From contig NC_081405.1 of NCBI RefSeq assembly GCF_030272615.1, positions 27,422,272 through 27,486,271 of the forward strand: a DNA stretch of 64,000 nucleotides. The letters are read 5' to 3'. This document shows positions 22,873 through 34,050 of this stretch, piece after piece. Under the pieces are notes generated by a model. The model saw only the letters and a list, made by a program, of their open reading frames with translations. It had not been told where the DNA came from and searched no databases. Position numbers and translations under genes: made by a program. This DNA comes from Cryptomeria japonica (lineage: Eukaryota > Streptophyta > Pinopsida > Cupressales > Cupressaceae). Every line of letters begins with the position of its first letter. Position 1 is the first letter of the stretch.

Positions 22873-23730
22873 GGCAGTGTTGACGTGTATTTTGTACACA
22901 GCCTAACACAGAATAAAATACCTAAGGGTATCTTATCCTCTCTTGAGAAAATAGTCTCTAACTGCTGAAGATTCGCGTAAAGGATCAGTTAGGTAGACTC
23001 CAAGGTTCTTTGATGTAGGGTCTCTACGTGTGGACAAGCTCCAGTGGTATGATGTGATTTGCTGGGATCACAAGGGGACTTACATTGAACTTTCGATCTG
23101 CTTTGCTGGACACAGGCTCTTACTAACTTAGATTAAAAAAATGGAAAAAGGATAAGGGCGAAGAGAGGATCTAATCCTAATACTAAGAATGTAGGAACAA
23201 TGATTTGATTTTTGATGAAACTCTAACTAGATCTTGTTTTGACATCAATGGAACATCTACACAAGGCTAGTGCGATCTTCTAAGGGGAGCTTTATGATGT
23301 TCAAATTATCACCGCAGGCATAGATACCATCCAAGTTGATGCATATCAATGAAGAGGCGACAAATTGAAATTGAGCTTAAGCTAAATGATTCCAGTTGAC
23401 TACACAAGGCAAGTCTGCAATCAACAAACTGCTAGTAGTATGGATATACGAATTCCATCATCAATCAATCACATTTCCTCCATTCATCTAATTATCTACC
23501 ATCCAAGATTGAAGACTTCAACAAGAAACCATGCAAATTGCAAGAAAACGACATATTTCACCATTACTTCAATGAAAATGGAGTTTGTTTACAATCAATG
23601 GCAACAATTTCTTGCCTTGTCCTCCTATTCTACTCTAATTACTATTCTATCAACTATATTCTAACTCTTCCAACTATTTACATGCTATCTCTCTCTAATT
23701 CTAAATTATATTTTACAAATGAAATGTTTG

Positions 23731-23823
23731 GGCTTATATAGTGCCCACAATACAATTTGATGGCTTAGATCAATTCAAGATCAATGGCCAAGATTCAACA
23801 ATGAAAAACCCTAATTAGGGTTT
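23731..23823 (-). promoter_or_regulatory. LTR promoter: telo-box palindrome plus TATA
   Basis: AAACCCTAATTAGGGTTT at 23806-23823 and CACTATATAAGCC (minus) at 23731-23743. Same spacing as in the copies at 47855-47946 and 55411-55502. Confidence 0.7.
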
Positions 23824-24117
23824 GTTACAACCATTACATAACATTTAATGTTTGACCAATGATAAAATTGTATTGCTTGGACACATGTCCCTTTTAGAAA
23901 AATTGACCAATGGATAGCCAGGGTAGGTACATCGGAGTTTGTGCCACCTTCCATGAGTTAAGTACATTGAATCTGGTCATGCTGAGGTGGAACACACTGA
24001 CTGGAGAAATGATGACTAGGACGCCACCTCATCTAACACTTGTAACTTGGTAGATATTCATCTTGATGTTGTTGAGAAACTTGCTTTAATTAATTCCTCT
24101 GGATCTATTTTGCTTCT

Positions 24118-24281
24118 TCAACGAGCCCTTGTTCTAACTCCTTGCGTCCTTGATGTGCAAGACGATGATGTACCTCGCCTTGGAACGCTGGATTGAAAGA
24201 GGTCGCCCATGTCCTGGTGAAGACCGTCCTTGATCCGGCTTGATTTCCCTTGATGAGATCTCCATTCGATGCCTACACAAC
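24118..24281 (-). pseudogene. Remnant of the LTR-encoded ORF
   Basis: Short minus-strand reading frame just downstream of the first TATA box, preceded by ATGTTGTGTAGG as in the other copies. It corresponds in position to the N-terminus of the long ORF at 56184-59088, but the start context is changed (GAATGGAG) and the frame soon ends. Everything after the first tens of codons is deleted compared with the long copy. Confidence 0.5.
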
Positions 24282-24808
24282 ATTTCATAATTAGAAACAT
24301 GATTTTGCAATACATAACATAAATTAGAGAGCAAATTTTAGGAAACTTAATGATAAGTCCTTTATTAATCATTTCCTAAAAACGACTGAGCTAAGGCAAA
24401 ACAAAATTTTCAAAATTCAAAATTAAGGCAATGATGATCAAAATTCGAAATCAAAACAATAAATCCATATCACCATACCTCTTTGAGAGCTTAACTCTAA
24501 AATGCAAAATAAATAAAATTGCCTAGGCAAAATTTGAAATAAGATGGTCTTGATGTGATCTTCAAAAGAACGTTCCTCTTATCAACTTCACCACCCTTCA
24601 AGTCTTGGACGTGATCTCCTCTTCAAGTTAGCAATTTCGCCATCTTTGATATGTCTTTGACGTCCTAGGCAACTTCGCTCAAATGGAAACTTCAAGTTCG
24701 CACCACCTTGCTTTGAAATAAAATTCGCCCCTTTGAATACAACTTCGCACTTCTCCCTTTGATCGCATTTGAATGATAAAAAGGTGATGTAAAAATGAAA
24801 TCTTTCAC

Positions 24809-24825
24809 CCTCCCTTTATAGCGCT
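24809..24825 (-). promoter_or_regulatory. Upstream LTR TATA box (P1)
   Basis: GAGCGCTATAAAGG on the minus strand, about 530 bp before the ORF start. Corresponding sites in other copies read GAGCGCTCTATATATTGG (48967-48984, 59555-59572). Confidence 0.6.
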
Positions 24826-25135
24826 CACACCTTTTCATCCCTTAGGCCGACTTGAGGATATGAAACGATTTTTAAAATAAAATAACAAGGCCGACCTCCT
24901 TAAATGAGCGCTTGAAATCGATTTTTATATTAATTAATTAATTAATTATTAATGCCTTACGTTTTTTATTTGCAAATTTCGATTTTAATAAAGGCAAAAA
25001 TAATTAATAAAAGATCAACACCATATTAAATGCTAGTTTAAATAGGATTTCAATTTTTTATCGAACTTAGCATTTAAGGAAATTTGAATTTGTTTATTTG
25101 GCGCCAAAACTATGAAAACAAAGGGACGTACCTCA

Positions 25136-26668
25136 TCGCTCTGGTCCCTTGGAGAGGGACAGGAGCGATCCATGATTTTGTCTTGATTTTTGCATTTTTT
25201 TACGTCCAACTCCTTCATCTCCACGTTCAAAAATTGATCATTTTGTTAGGCTCTTCGAATTTGATTGCTTTGCATGTGTGCTTAAGTGCCTTTGAGTGTT
25301 CATCGCCCTGGTCCTTGTCCAAAGGACAGGAGCGATCTTCATATTTTCACGTTCACTATGCATCTTCGACCTCATTCTTTCATTGTAAAGTGAGTAACAT
25401 CCTTGTTCGTTCCTTTTGCGCTTGTTCCATTTGTTTGCATGAGGTGTTTGGACGTTTAAAGGGATCATCGCCCTTGTCCCTTGGAGAGGGACAGGAGCGA
25501 TATGGTCTCTATGTTCAACTTGATGATCATTTTACGTTTGAAATCTTCGTGTATCACCTTCAAAAGACTCCATGGACCCTCTAAGACCTTGCAAAACCTT
25601 GACCTTACGTGATTCTTGCATGAGTTGATCAATATACCTAATATCGCTCTGGTCCCTTCCTGAGGGACAGGAGCGAAGTTCATCATTATGTGCTTGTTCT
25701 TGTTTTTACCAACTTGCAATCATCTTCATTACGTGAAATGATGTCCTTTCGACCCTCTTGGTTGCTCGAAACTTGTTTGTCCTTTGAAATTTATGCCATT
25801 CTGTAGATATCGCTCTGGTCCTTCAGTGAGGGACAGGAGCGAAATTGACCCTCTAGGCAAGAACTTCATCATTTCATTGTTTTTGATCAAGTCTGGATGT
25901 TCTATCATGCTCATTTCGTCCTTCACCATGCCTTTGATGTCTCGATTCGTCCAAACAAGGTCAGGAATGGCTCAACTAAGCATTTTCGCTCTGGACCCTT
26001 GGTGAGGGACACGAGTGATTCGCCTTGGTCCCTTGGAGAGGGACAGGAGCGCATTTCGCTCTGGACCCTTGGAGAAGGACACGAGCGAAATTTGACTTTT
26101 CGCACTCTCGATCAGGACAATTTTAATGGAATATAACATTTAAGTTTCTTCTTTCTTATACTTTAAGTTATATTCCATATATACTTTCAGGATGTTTGAG
26201 AGTGGTTTCAGACCTCTAGGAGTTATATTGCAAAATCTAGTTTTTGAAGGTTTTTTCAGTTTCCAGACTTAGTCAAATTTCAGGGTCAGGACATTCCAGA
26301 CTTAGCCAAATTTCAGGATCAGGACCTCACTCAAGCCGGACTTGCTTATCCATGTGATCTCCCCGACAGCACTTCAAGTTATATTCATTTGATAAAATGT
26401 ACCTCTTTGGACCTTTTCACATCGTCAAGACGCTAAAATCCTGCAAGGACAAAGCAATATTTGATTTTAAGCTCCGGTCCTTCACTGAGGGACAGGAGCG
26501 ATTTTGCTCCTGGAGGCATTTCTGTGCTCATGAAAATCTTCAATTTATATTCAATGGAAAGATCTCGCCTTTCTCCATCACTTCCAATTCGTAATTCATC
26601 TTGACCCTGCAGGAATAGTAAGATATTTGAAAACGAGCTCCCGTCCTTCACTGAGGGACAGGAGTGAT
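25136..26668. repeat. Palindrome array A (10 units) in the giant LTR
   Basis: Units start at 25136, 25303, 25468, 25644, 25810, 25986, 26020, 26056, 26469 and 26635. Typical unit: TCGCTC-TG-GTCCCT, 5-base loop, AGGGAC-AG-GAGCGA, i.e. two perfect 6-bp stems separated by a 2x2 internal loop. Spacing is 165-167 or 176 bp, with close neighbours at 34-36 bp. The sequence between units is not obviously conserved. Confidence 0.9.
26120..26340 (-). repeat. Shared U3 block with foldback
   Basis: Contains the foldback 26128-26182 (GGAATATAAC...GTTATATTCC) and a repeated CCAGACTTAG(C/T)CAAATTTCAGG phrase. Homologous blocks: 4730-4960, 33320-33560 and 51005-51240. Confidence 0.75.
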
Positions 26669-27184
26669 TTTGCTCCTACAGGCCAATATATCATGATTTT
26701 ACACATTTTATCACTTCACAAGGCGAAAACAAATCATTTGAAATGCCTAGGATCAAAATTCAAAAAAGTCAAAATTTGGTCAAAAATATTCAATTGGACA
26801 AAAATTCACATTTCATCTTCAACACTTAGACAAATTTAAGCTCTGCATCAACATTCCAATTGAAAATTAGACCATTCTGGCGAATTCATTTCATTCAAAA
26901 TTTGTATCCTACGAAAGGAAGCTCAAAAAGCTCTCAAAACTGACTGGATTTTGGTCCGAAAAGACGGTAATTAGAACCCTAAGGCTTGACCCTAAATCCA
27001 GACAACTAACAAACTAACAAAACCTTAGAAAAAGAAAAGCGAAAACGAGCAAAACGAGCAAAAAACATGGGTCCCCATTTGCAATGGGGCGATGTGTGAA
27101 AACGTCACAACAGGCAGTCAAGCCCGTACGTAAGCTTTCAGACTGTACATTTTTTGTTTCAGACCATGCATGTTTTGTTTCAGG

Positions 27185-27399
27185 CATAGTTCCAGAACTC
27201 GCCGAGCCCTGGCGAGTCCCGAGCTGAGTGACCCTAGCCGAGACTTAGGGACTCGAGACTCTCCAAGACTCACTCTAAGCAAGAATCACTAGAAATTGAG
27301 TTTTTTGTCGAGTCCTGCAGAGTTTTTGCCGAGTCGTGCTGAGTTTTTGCCGAGTCCCGAGTTGGGTCAGCCTTGTCGAGTCCGAGTCTCGTTTCTATG
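27185..27399. mobile_element. Miniature hAT element, 215 bp
   Basis: Flanks GTTTCAGG (27177-27184) and ATTTCAGG (27400-27407) match at 7 of 8 bases. Ends CATAGTTCC and, inward from the right, CATAGAAAC. The interior is mostly GAGTC/CGAGT motifs as in the larger hAT elements at 3781-5147 and 32367-33827. Confidence 0.7.
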
Positions 27400-27609
27400 A
27401 TTTCAGGCTATACGTGATGTGCATCAGGTCGTACGTGAGGTGAGGGTAGTCGTACATGATCAGGTCGTACGAGAAGGGCAAAAAAAGCAGGTGGTAGGAG
27501 CAAATCTCCATTTTCTGGCTTCACCAACAATGTTTTTGGCATCTTAAAAAATCACAAAAATCATGTGCGCCATGGAGTTTCGTGTGGTTTTGAAGGTCTA
27601 AATTTAGGA

Positions 27610-27720
27610 GCGCACTCAGGGTGCTGCCTCGGGGCCCCACAAAGGGCGCTACCCCTTGACCCTGTTGGGGGCGCTGCCCCCAGACCCCCTTTGGGAGCAT
27701 TGCCTCCAGACCCCCATTTC
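27610..27720. repeat. GC-rich degenerate repeats with GGGGGCGCTGCCCCC
   Basis: Four degenerate copies of a unit of about 33 bp centred on GGGCGCTGCCCC and followed by AGACCCCC. The same palindromic core occurs inside the hAT element at 33065-33170. No gene is supported here. Confidence 0.6.
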
Positions 27721-27780
27721 ATTTGGCAGGTACACTACAAGCTGGGGTTATCCAATCCAAGTCATTGCCTATCATTAGTC

Positions 27781-29105
27781 TGATGGTATGATGAAAGAAT
27801 AAGTATCCGGTCAACTACTAAGAGGGGGGGTTGAATCAGTAGATAGAAAAACTGATAATAAACTTCACCAATCAATCTCTGAAAGTAAACTTAGAACAAT
27901 AACTCTGTCAAGATAAAAACTCATAAGATAAACCAGTTGTCTGTTACAGCAATTTAACAGTAAACTTCTTCATATCTCAAAACTTCCGGTTATCATGACT
28001 TATCAAAAATAGTTAAGTAGTTAAGTAAATCAACCATGAAAACATAACCACATAAACATTCACCACTTGACACAAATATTTTTGACGTGGAAACCCAAAT
28101 AGGTAAAAACCACGGTGAGATGAGACTCACAAGATAATATCTGAACTCTTCTAAAGTTCGACCTGTTAGGAGCCTAGCCTGTTAAAGCTTTACAAAAAAG
28201 TCCTGTTAAGAACTAATCCTGTTAGGAATCACCCGGTTAAGGGATTGACTACAAATGCCTTATTAGAAGCAATACCCTGTAAGGATTAACCTCGGTAGAG
28301 GATTTGAAAATCCAATCTAATGGACCACCTCGTTAGAGGATTTGAATAGCACCAAGCTTGTTAGAGCTTACCCGGTTAGGGGATTTCAATTCTGCTGTAA
28401 TTGTTAGAAAACAACAGGAGTTTGTTGATCTGTCTGAATAGCACTACACTTGCTTGATCAGATCCATTTCATGCTCCTATCTGCCTTATTGCAGATACAT
28501 CATCCGGTTCGGCAACCACACACTCAACTGAATTGTGTCTATCTCTTTGCCAACTCTCTCAAAACTAAACAACTTCATCGACCTTAAATACAAATCAATC
28601 AGGTCGGTAAAACAACAAAAACCTAACTCTCATCAAGATTACAAAATTCGGTTCAAGTATGACCATTGGATTACATAGCAATCTCTGCACATCAATCAAG
28701 AAAACCTTGATCACTCCTTGATCACCGCTTCATTGAACTTAGTAACTCATCACGCGCTTTGCATTAGATGCAATACATTTGCTCATTCCCTAGACAAAAA
28801 CTGTTACAACTCGCCAAAATCTCTTGGAATTGTCTTCATACAATAATCATGCGTGTCATCATCATTACCGCTCATCATCAGATCATAAACCAATATAACC
28901 AATTCACCAAACTTAATCGGTTAGGGTTTATCAAAAACAACAGGTAGGGTTTACCGGTTACAACAATAGATAAGGTTTACACCAGTTACCTCACAAATTC
29001 TTCCTACCGGTTACAGTAACAATATCAACAATATCATTACCGGTTCAATTGACATCAATGACAACATAACATATCATTAATGCAATCTTCATGCAAATGC
29101 CAACA
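27781..29105. mobile_element. Solo LTR, 1,325 bp, TSD TAGTC
   Basis: Perfect duplication TAGTC at 27776-27780 and 29106-29110; ends TGATGGTATG and ATGCCAACA. A run of degenerate short repeats of the type (C)GGTTAGAGGATTTGA covers 28140-28400, and a phrase with GACGTGGAAACCCAAATAGG lies near 28084. Orientation is tentative because TG...CA is symmetrical. No ORF. The empty site matches the uninterrupted copy near 40500-40550. Confidence 0.85.
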
Positions 29106-29137
29106 TAGTCTTTCCGAATATTACTTAATGTTTACTT

Positions 29138-29176
29138 GTCGTCTGGAAGACAACTTTTTCTTTTAAGGGGGGATGA
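29138..29176 (+). other. Palindrome plus polypurine tract before LTR
   Basis: GTCGTCTGGAAGACAAC (29138-29154) followed by CTTTTTCTTTT and AAGGGGGGATGA. Confidence 0.75.
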
Positions 29177-29521
29177 TGTAGTTGGCATAAAATGCCTATT
29201 GTTATATTTGATAATATTTGTTATCTAGCAATGTATTAATTATTTGTAGTAAGTGGGTTGTCACTCAGGTAGTTGTGTCTGTTGGTTGACGGTTGTGTTC
29301 CTCTCGGCAACCGTCGGGTCCTTTAAATATGTTGTGTACTGCCAAGGAAGGGAGTATGGTATAGTCGGATTAATTATAATCCTTGGCTGACCATCACTGG
29401 TCTTCTTCTCTGTAATAATTTCATGTGTGAATAAAAGATATATTTTATTGTTGTGTCTGGTATGCATTATCATTTGTATTATTATTTCTTGTACTTAATT
29501 TATTAAATATAGCAATAAACA
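29177..29521 (+). mobile_element. 3' LTR of the gag-protease element (345 bp)
   Basis: TGTAGTTGGCATAA ... AGCAATAAACA. Aligned by eye with 40598-40942 over its whole length, including GGTTGACGGTTGTGTTCCTC and CTTTAAATA. Contains TTTAAATATG as a possible TATA element. Confidence 0.85.
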
Positions 29522-30051
29522 ATCTCCATACAGCTTCCTCTATCTTCAAATTATGCAATTGTATGATCCCAAGAAAATTGTCAAACATCCTTTTTTGAAT
29601 TTCCCCTAACAATAGTCTTTTCTTATTTGCATTGACTTAACGCTCTCCTTGCCTATCGTACATTATATGACATTGCCAGCAACCTACCATGTAATTCATT
29701 TTTGCCATATATCTAGTCTATTTGTTGTATGTCATACGTCTTCACCTAACCCTAGTTGTATGTTTTATCAATGTTGTATATTCCACTTCCTCCTCACCTA
29801 TACACCCCTTTTTCATTGTACACGTCATGTTTGTTTAGAAAACCTGATCATACGACCAATGCACTTCGCATCACTTTACTATACATATGTCGTCCATTCT
29901 ACCCAATCCATCATACAACTCCCAAATTCTACTACCATACCATCTACTATCTATATTGTACGATTTAACGTTCATCATTTACTTCACCATATAGTTGATT
30001 TTCAGTCACAATAACTTCACTATACAATCTGCTCACAACCACAATTCATCA
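29522..30051. other. Possible remnant of another gag-protease spacer
   Basis: Repeated CGTACA/GTATGT/CATACG motifs (for example 29657, 29729, 29758) resemble the element spacers at 22200-22860 and 39760-40340. No ORF with a recognisable domain. Confidence 0.4.
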
Positions 30052-30059
30052 GTATCATG

Positions 30060-30845
30060 CAATGTTACCCAGAAACGAATTTCCACCCTTAAGGCACACG
30101 TTTCGGAAACGGAAACAGTTTCGAGGGTGGGGGGACAGCCGGAAACGTTTCCAAGCCGTCCCCGATCCTTGAAAATTTTCGGAAACAGTCAACTTTTATT
30201 TCGAGGACTGTTGACTGTCCCCGGATGGCTAGGGATGCCCAAGTCGTCCCCTAACCATCCTGGGGACAGATGACCATTTTCGGCAGTAGACACAATTAAA
30301 AAATAATTTTTTTAAATGAAAATCGCTGATATTAAAAATTTAAGGAATTCTGAACTAGGAAATCAATTAAATTTTTTTTAATGAAAATTTCTGATATTAG
30401 GAAAGCGATTAAAAAATATATATTTTTAATAAATTAAAAAAATATATCAAAAGAATTTAAGAAAGCGATTAAATTTTATTTTATTTTTACTATCAATATC
30501 GTATGAAACATTGAAATATGATATCGATGTCATATTGATATAAGTCAGTGACAAAGTTCTAAAAGAAAATAAAAACAGGAGCAGAAAAAAAAATGGACTG
30601 GTGAAGTGTGAAAGGGTTTTTCAGTCTGAGAAATAGTGAAATACAGAATACTGTGAACTGGTGAAGTGTGAAAGGGTTTTTCAGTCTGAGAAAGGGAAAA
30701 GAAGACTGAAGTGGGTTTTTCAGTTATAGAAATTTCAGATTTCCATACACACACACACATATAGCCGTCCCCTGTTCTGGGAAAAAAAAACGTCCCAGAA
30801 ACCCGTTTCCCCATCCCCCAGTCCCGGAAACTTGGGGTGACATAG
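30060..30845. mobile_element. Non-autonomous hAT element, 786 bp, TSD GTATCATG
   Basis: Perfect 8-bp duplication GTATCATG (30052-30059 and 30846-30853). Ends CAATGTTACCC and, inward from the right, CTATGTCACCC. Subterminal GGAAACG/CCGTCCCC motifs occur on both sides, and GGACAGCC resembles the start of the large hAT element at 42738. Inside are a direct duplication of about 60 bp (30596-30630 and 30656-30690, AACTGGTGAAGTGTGAAAGG) and an AT-rich core. Confidence 0.85.
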
Positions 30846-30853
30846 GTATCATG

Positions 30854-32190
30854 CATAGTCAAGTTTTTTCAAAATTGGTGGGAAAATTTTTCAAAACAAT
30901 TGTTATCATTGTGCAAGTGAGCATAGTAATACCAAATTTAATTGCAAGTTGAGCAACTTTGTTTACCGATACATCACAGTTCAGAACTTTCAATCTTCAT
31001 TGAGAGTGGCTAGAAAAGGAAAATAATTAGCTACACAAAGCATAGCCTCAGGTAGCTCAGTATACAAGCCTAAGATTCTAACATCAACAAAAACAAAAGG
31101 GAAGAGGACTCATCGAGAGCAAAGTGAATGTCGATTATGGTGGGAAAATAGTCCAAATGACCATCCGTTGAAGGCTGCACTATGAGATGCATAGGCAGAT
31201 AAAGTAATACAAATTCCTTAATTTTAATTTTTGGAATTTTAACATTATTTAATAAGAACAGTTGCCAATTATGATCAAAAAGCACAAAAATCTGTCATAC
31301 AATACATGGACTCCACGATGATTATTAAATATAGATTAAAGGACTTTCCTCAAGTATTTGGTATTCCATGTCCAGGCATTTCAATATCTAAACCTTTCAT
31401 GAATATCAATGAAAACCAAAATGAAGCAACTATTCAATTACTTTATCGAGATAACCTTACTCCACAAGAACAAGCAGATATTTAGAGAAAAGGCAACCAA
31501 GACCTACAAAAAGACTACCTAACAAACAAACAATGGAAGTGCATATTAGACCTCATTTGCAGTAGATCAATGGGGTCAACACATGCATTAAATTTGCTGG
31601 TTTGGATGATTGAGTATATGATTGGCCTCAACAAAGGAGTGATTTTTAATTGGGTCGAGATTCTATCAGCTCACATTTAAGAGTTTGTCTCTAAAGCAAA
31701 AAAACTTTTATATGATGCAACAGACAATCACCTTACTCATGGATGCCCTTCTCACACAAGGGTTTGCAGTTGTAGCGAGAAGGCTCAAACCAGACTCAAA
31801 ATATGATCCTTCTTGGCCATTTATTTTTAGATGGAACTCTCTTGAAATATAAGTTTTGGCAAGTAAAGGTGAGGATGCCAAAACAATCCTACGAACAACA
31901 AAATATAGAAAAGGGACTCCTGTTTAATTTTGCATAGCCACCAAAAGAGGCCATTACACAAGCAGAGACACACAATTGATTAAGAATGACAAGGAAATTA
32001 CAGAGTTGAAGCTTGAAAATGAGAAGGCTAAATCTCAACTACTAGAGACCACATAGATGGTCAAGCTTTCACCGAAAAGAGAACTCTTGATAGCTCATCA
32101 ATTGAAGCAACGAGCAAAGGTTTACAAATTGCTTTAGTCAACTTCTCCCACTCCACTCCAGCTTCTATATCTCAACAACCAAGAACGTCT
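30854..32190 (+). pseudogene. Decayed ORF of an LTR element (plant-transposon-protein-like)
   Basis: Reading from about 31320 in frame, with stops, gives a segment with GSTHALNLLVWMIEYMIGLN and a G-V-I-F-N-W-V-E-I-L-S run. This resembles the F-F-I-Q...I-H-W-A-R-I-I-S part of the long LTR ORF at 56184-59088. Further on (31985-32060) is a short coiled-coil pattern (K-L-E-N-E-K-A-K). It ends just before a polypurine tract, like the coiled-coil ORF at 3-1181. Function unknown. Confidence 0.5.
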
Positions 32191-32234
32191 TCTCACCTAA
32201 CCCCTCAATCATAGTCATTTTTAGTCTACTTTTT

Positions 32235-32271
32235 GTTGTCTAGAAGACGACTTTTCTTTTGGGAGAGATGA
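32235..32271 (+). other. Palindrome plus polypurine tract before LTR
   Basis: GTTGTCTAGAAGACGAC (32235-32251), a 7-bp stem with one G-T pair, followed by TTTTCTTTTGGGAGAGATGA. Confidence 0.75.
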
Positions 32272-34050
32272 TGTTGATAGTTAAATTATCTATTAGTTTA
32301 CTTTTGTTATGTTGTATAATCAATGAGAATAGCTACGACTCATCGATAGGGTTGAGTAGTTTTGGTCAAAGAAATGGGACTCGGACTCGGCTCGAACTCG
32401 GCAAGGCCGACTCGGACTCGGACTCGGGACTCGGCATCAAACTCGGCTGGACTCGAGATAGTGAAAAACTCAAGAAATTTAGAGATTTTTAAATATTTAA
32501 AACTTGTTTCGGACACCCTTTATTGAATACACCTTAAAGACACAATAACATCATCAAACTCGGCTCATTTGATTACATACACAAGTATACATCAATCACA
32601 TAAGCATAAACGCAAATTGTAGCTGAAGAAAATAACAAACATAGATATATAAATATTGTCAAATGTATACAATATTACAAAACTCATGGAATAAAAAATC
32701 CATGTCATCATATTATCATCATCAAATGTTTCATACAAATACCAAAGGTAAATACAACTACAAGTCTATGGCTCAGAGGAGCCTGCACCCTCCGGCCCTG
32801 GCCCCCTGCGAAGGCATCTAAGGTAGGTCCTGGATGATTCGACTGCCATAGCCGCTCCCCGTGACACCATGCCATGCTCACCAACATCAAGAACATCTGC
32901 GTCACTATCTGTCTCTGAATCTCCTATCTGTGCTCGTGCTCTCCGCTCCTCCTCTGCCATGGCTACAGTCTCAACCTCTATATGTACCTGGTCGATCCAA
33001 TCAGTGTCAAACTCGGAGGTTAAATTTTCTCTACTTCTATCGACGCAGTTTCCCCCCATATTTTTCGACGGGGGTTTGGGGGCAGCGCCCCCAAGGTGGG
33101 GTCAAGGGGCATCGCCCCTTGCGCGCTCCCTGTCGCGATACAGGGCGAGGTCGAGGGGCAGCGCCCCGCGAGGCCAAAAAAACTTATTACAAGTTTGAAT
33201 TAGGGTTTCTTTGAGAGTCTTCCTTAGGGCCTGGTTTTGCTCTTGTTGCTAATTGGGTCTTGCTTGGTGAGTGAGTATCATTCTTGAAGGTCCGAGCTAG
33301 GTCAAGTTGGTGAGTGATAAAGTCTGGAATGTCAACCTGATCTTCAAATGCCCTGAAATTTGGCTAAGTCTGGAATGTCTTGATCCTGAAATTTGACTAA
33401 GTCTGGAAAACTGAAGAATCCTCCAAAAACTAGATTTTGCAATATAACTCCTGGAGGCCCGAAACCACTCTCAAACATCCTGACAGTATATATGGAATAT
33501 AACTTAAAGTCACTTATACTTAAATGTTATATTCCATAGACTAATCCTGACGAAGAGACCAAAATGTCAAATTTCGCCCCTGACCCTTCCAAAAAAACTT
33601 ATTACTTTAAAAAAAAACTTTTTAAAATGTTTAATTTTTGTCATTTTATTAACCCAGCCAGTAGCCGAGTCTGGCGATTTTGAGCCAAACTCGCCAACTC
33701 AGCGAGTCTGGCGAGTTTACTCCCCAGACTCGGACGAGTCCGAGTTCGAGTCCCTAGGACTCGCCGAGCATGACTCGTACTCGGACTCGCTGAGTTTGGG
33801 CGAGTCCGGGCAAGTCCTGTTTCTCTGGTTTTGGTTAGTTGCTAATGGTTGGGAATTCCTTAGCAACCATTGGCAAGTATAAATACTTCCTTGTGTCAGG
33901 ATAAGGTCCCGGATTGTGTTAGAAGTTCCTAATCCCCATTTTGTATGAAGAACATTGATGAATAAAAGACATCTGATATACTCTCTCATTTCATATGTTG
34001 TTTAGTATGTTCTTATCTGGTTCAATTCTTCACAAATAACTCTGTTTACA
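32272..34050 (+). mobile_element. LTR (about 310 bp without insert) split by a hAT element
   Basis: Starts TGTTGATAGTTAAATT and ends ACTCTGTTTACA. After removal of the hAT element and one TSD copy the rest aligns in layout with the other short LTRs: TTGCTAATGG...AGCAACC inverted repeat, then TATAAATACTTCC and AATAAAAGACAT. Confidence 0.75.
32367..33827. mobile_element. Non-autonomous hAT element, 1,461 bp, TSD GTTTTGGT
   Basis: Perfect 8-bp duplication GTTTTGGT (32359-32366 and 33828-33835). Ends CAAAGAAATGGGACTCGG and, inward from the right, CAGAGAAACAGGACTTG. ACTCGG/CGAGTC clusters lie at both ends. The interior carries a GC-rich block (33065-33170) and a copy of the giant-LTR U3 block with foldback (33320-33560). 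It sits inside an LTR. Confidence 0.9.

Larger units (their letters stand above)
22878..27112 (-). mobile_element. Giant solo LTR, 4,235 bp, minus strand, TSD GGCAG
   Basis: Exact 5-bp duplication GGCAG at 22873-22877 and 27113-27117. On the minus strand it begins TGTTGTGACGTTTTCACAC and ends TACACGTCAACA (TGTTG/CAACA terminal inverted repeat). Order from its 5' end: terminal hairpin, shared U3 block (26340-26120), palindrome array (26668-25136), TATA box at 24811-24817, remnant of the LTR ORF (24281-24118), telo-box and second TATA, and about 850 bp to the end. There is no internal domain, so it is a solo LTR; it sits in the spacer of the gag-protease element. Confidence 0.93.
20798..29521 (+). 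mobile_element. Gag-protease LTR element (plus), interrupted by three insertions
   Basis: Pieces: zinc-knuckle Gag end and protease (20798-22123), a non-coding spacer (22140-22872, continued at 27118-27775 and from 29106), polypurine tract and 3' LTR (29177-29521). It is split by the solo LTR 22878-27112, the hAT element 27185-27399 and the solo LTR 27781-29105. The same order of parts is seen in the copy at 37500-40942. No RT, RNase H or integrase exists between protease and LTR in either copy. The 5' part is lost at 20797. Confidence 0.75.

Noticed and set aside
30748-30765. Microsatellite (CA)n at 30750
   Set aside because: Only about seven repeats inside a hAT element; not informative.
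32766-33214. Overlapping GC-rich ORFs on both strands inside the hAT element
   Set aside because: Open frames are a by-product of GC-rich, stop-poor sequence in both directions; no domain and no conservation in the sister element.
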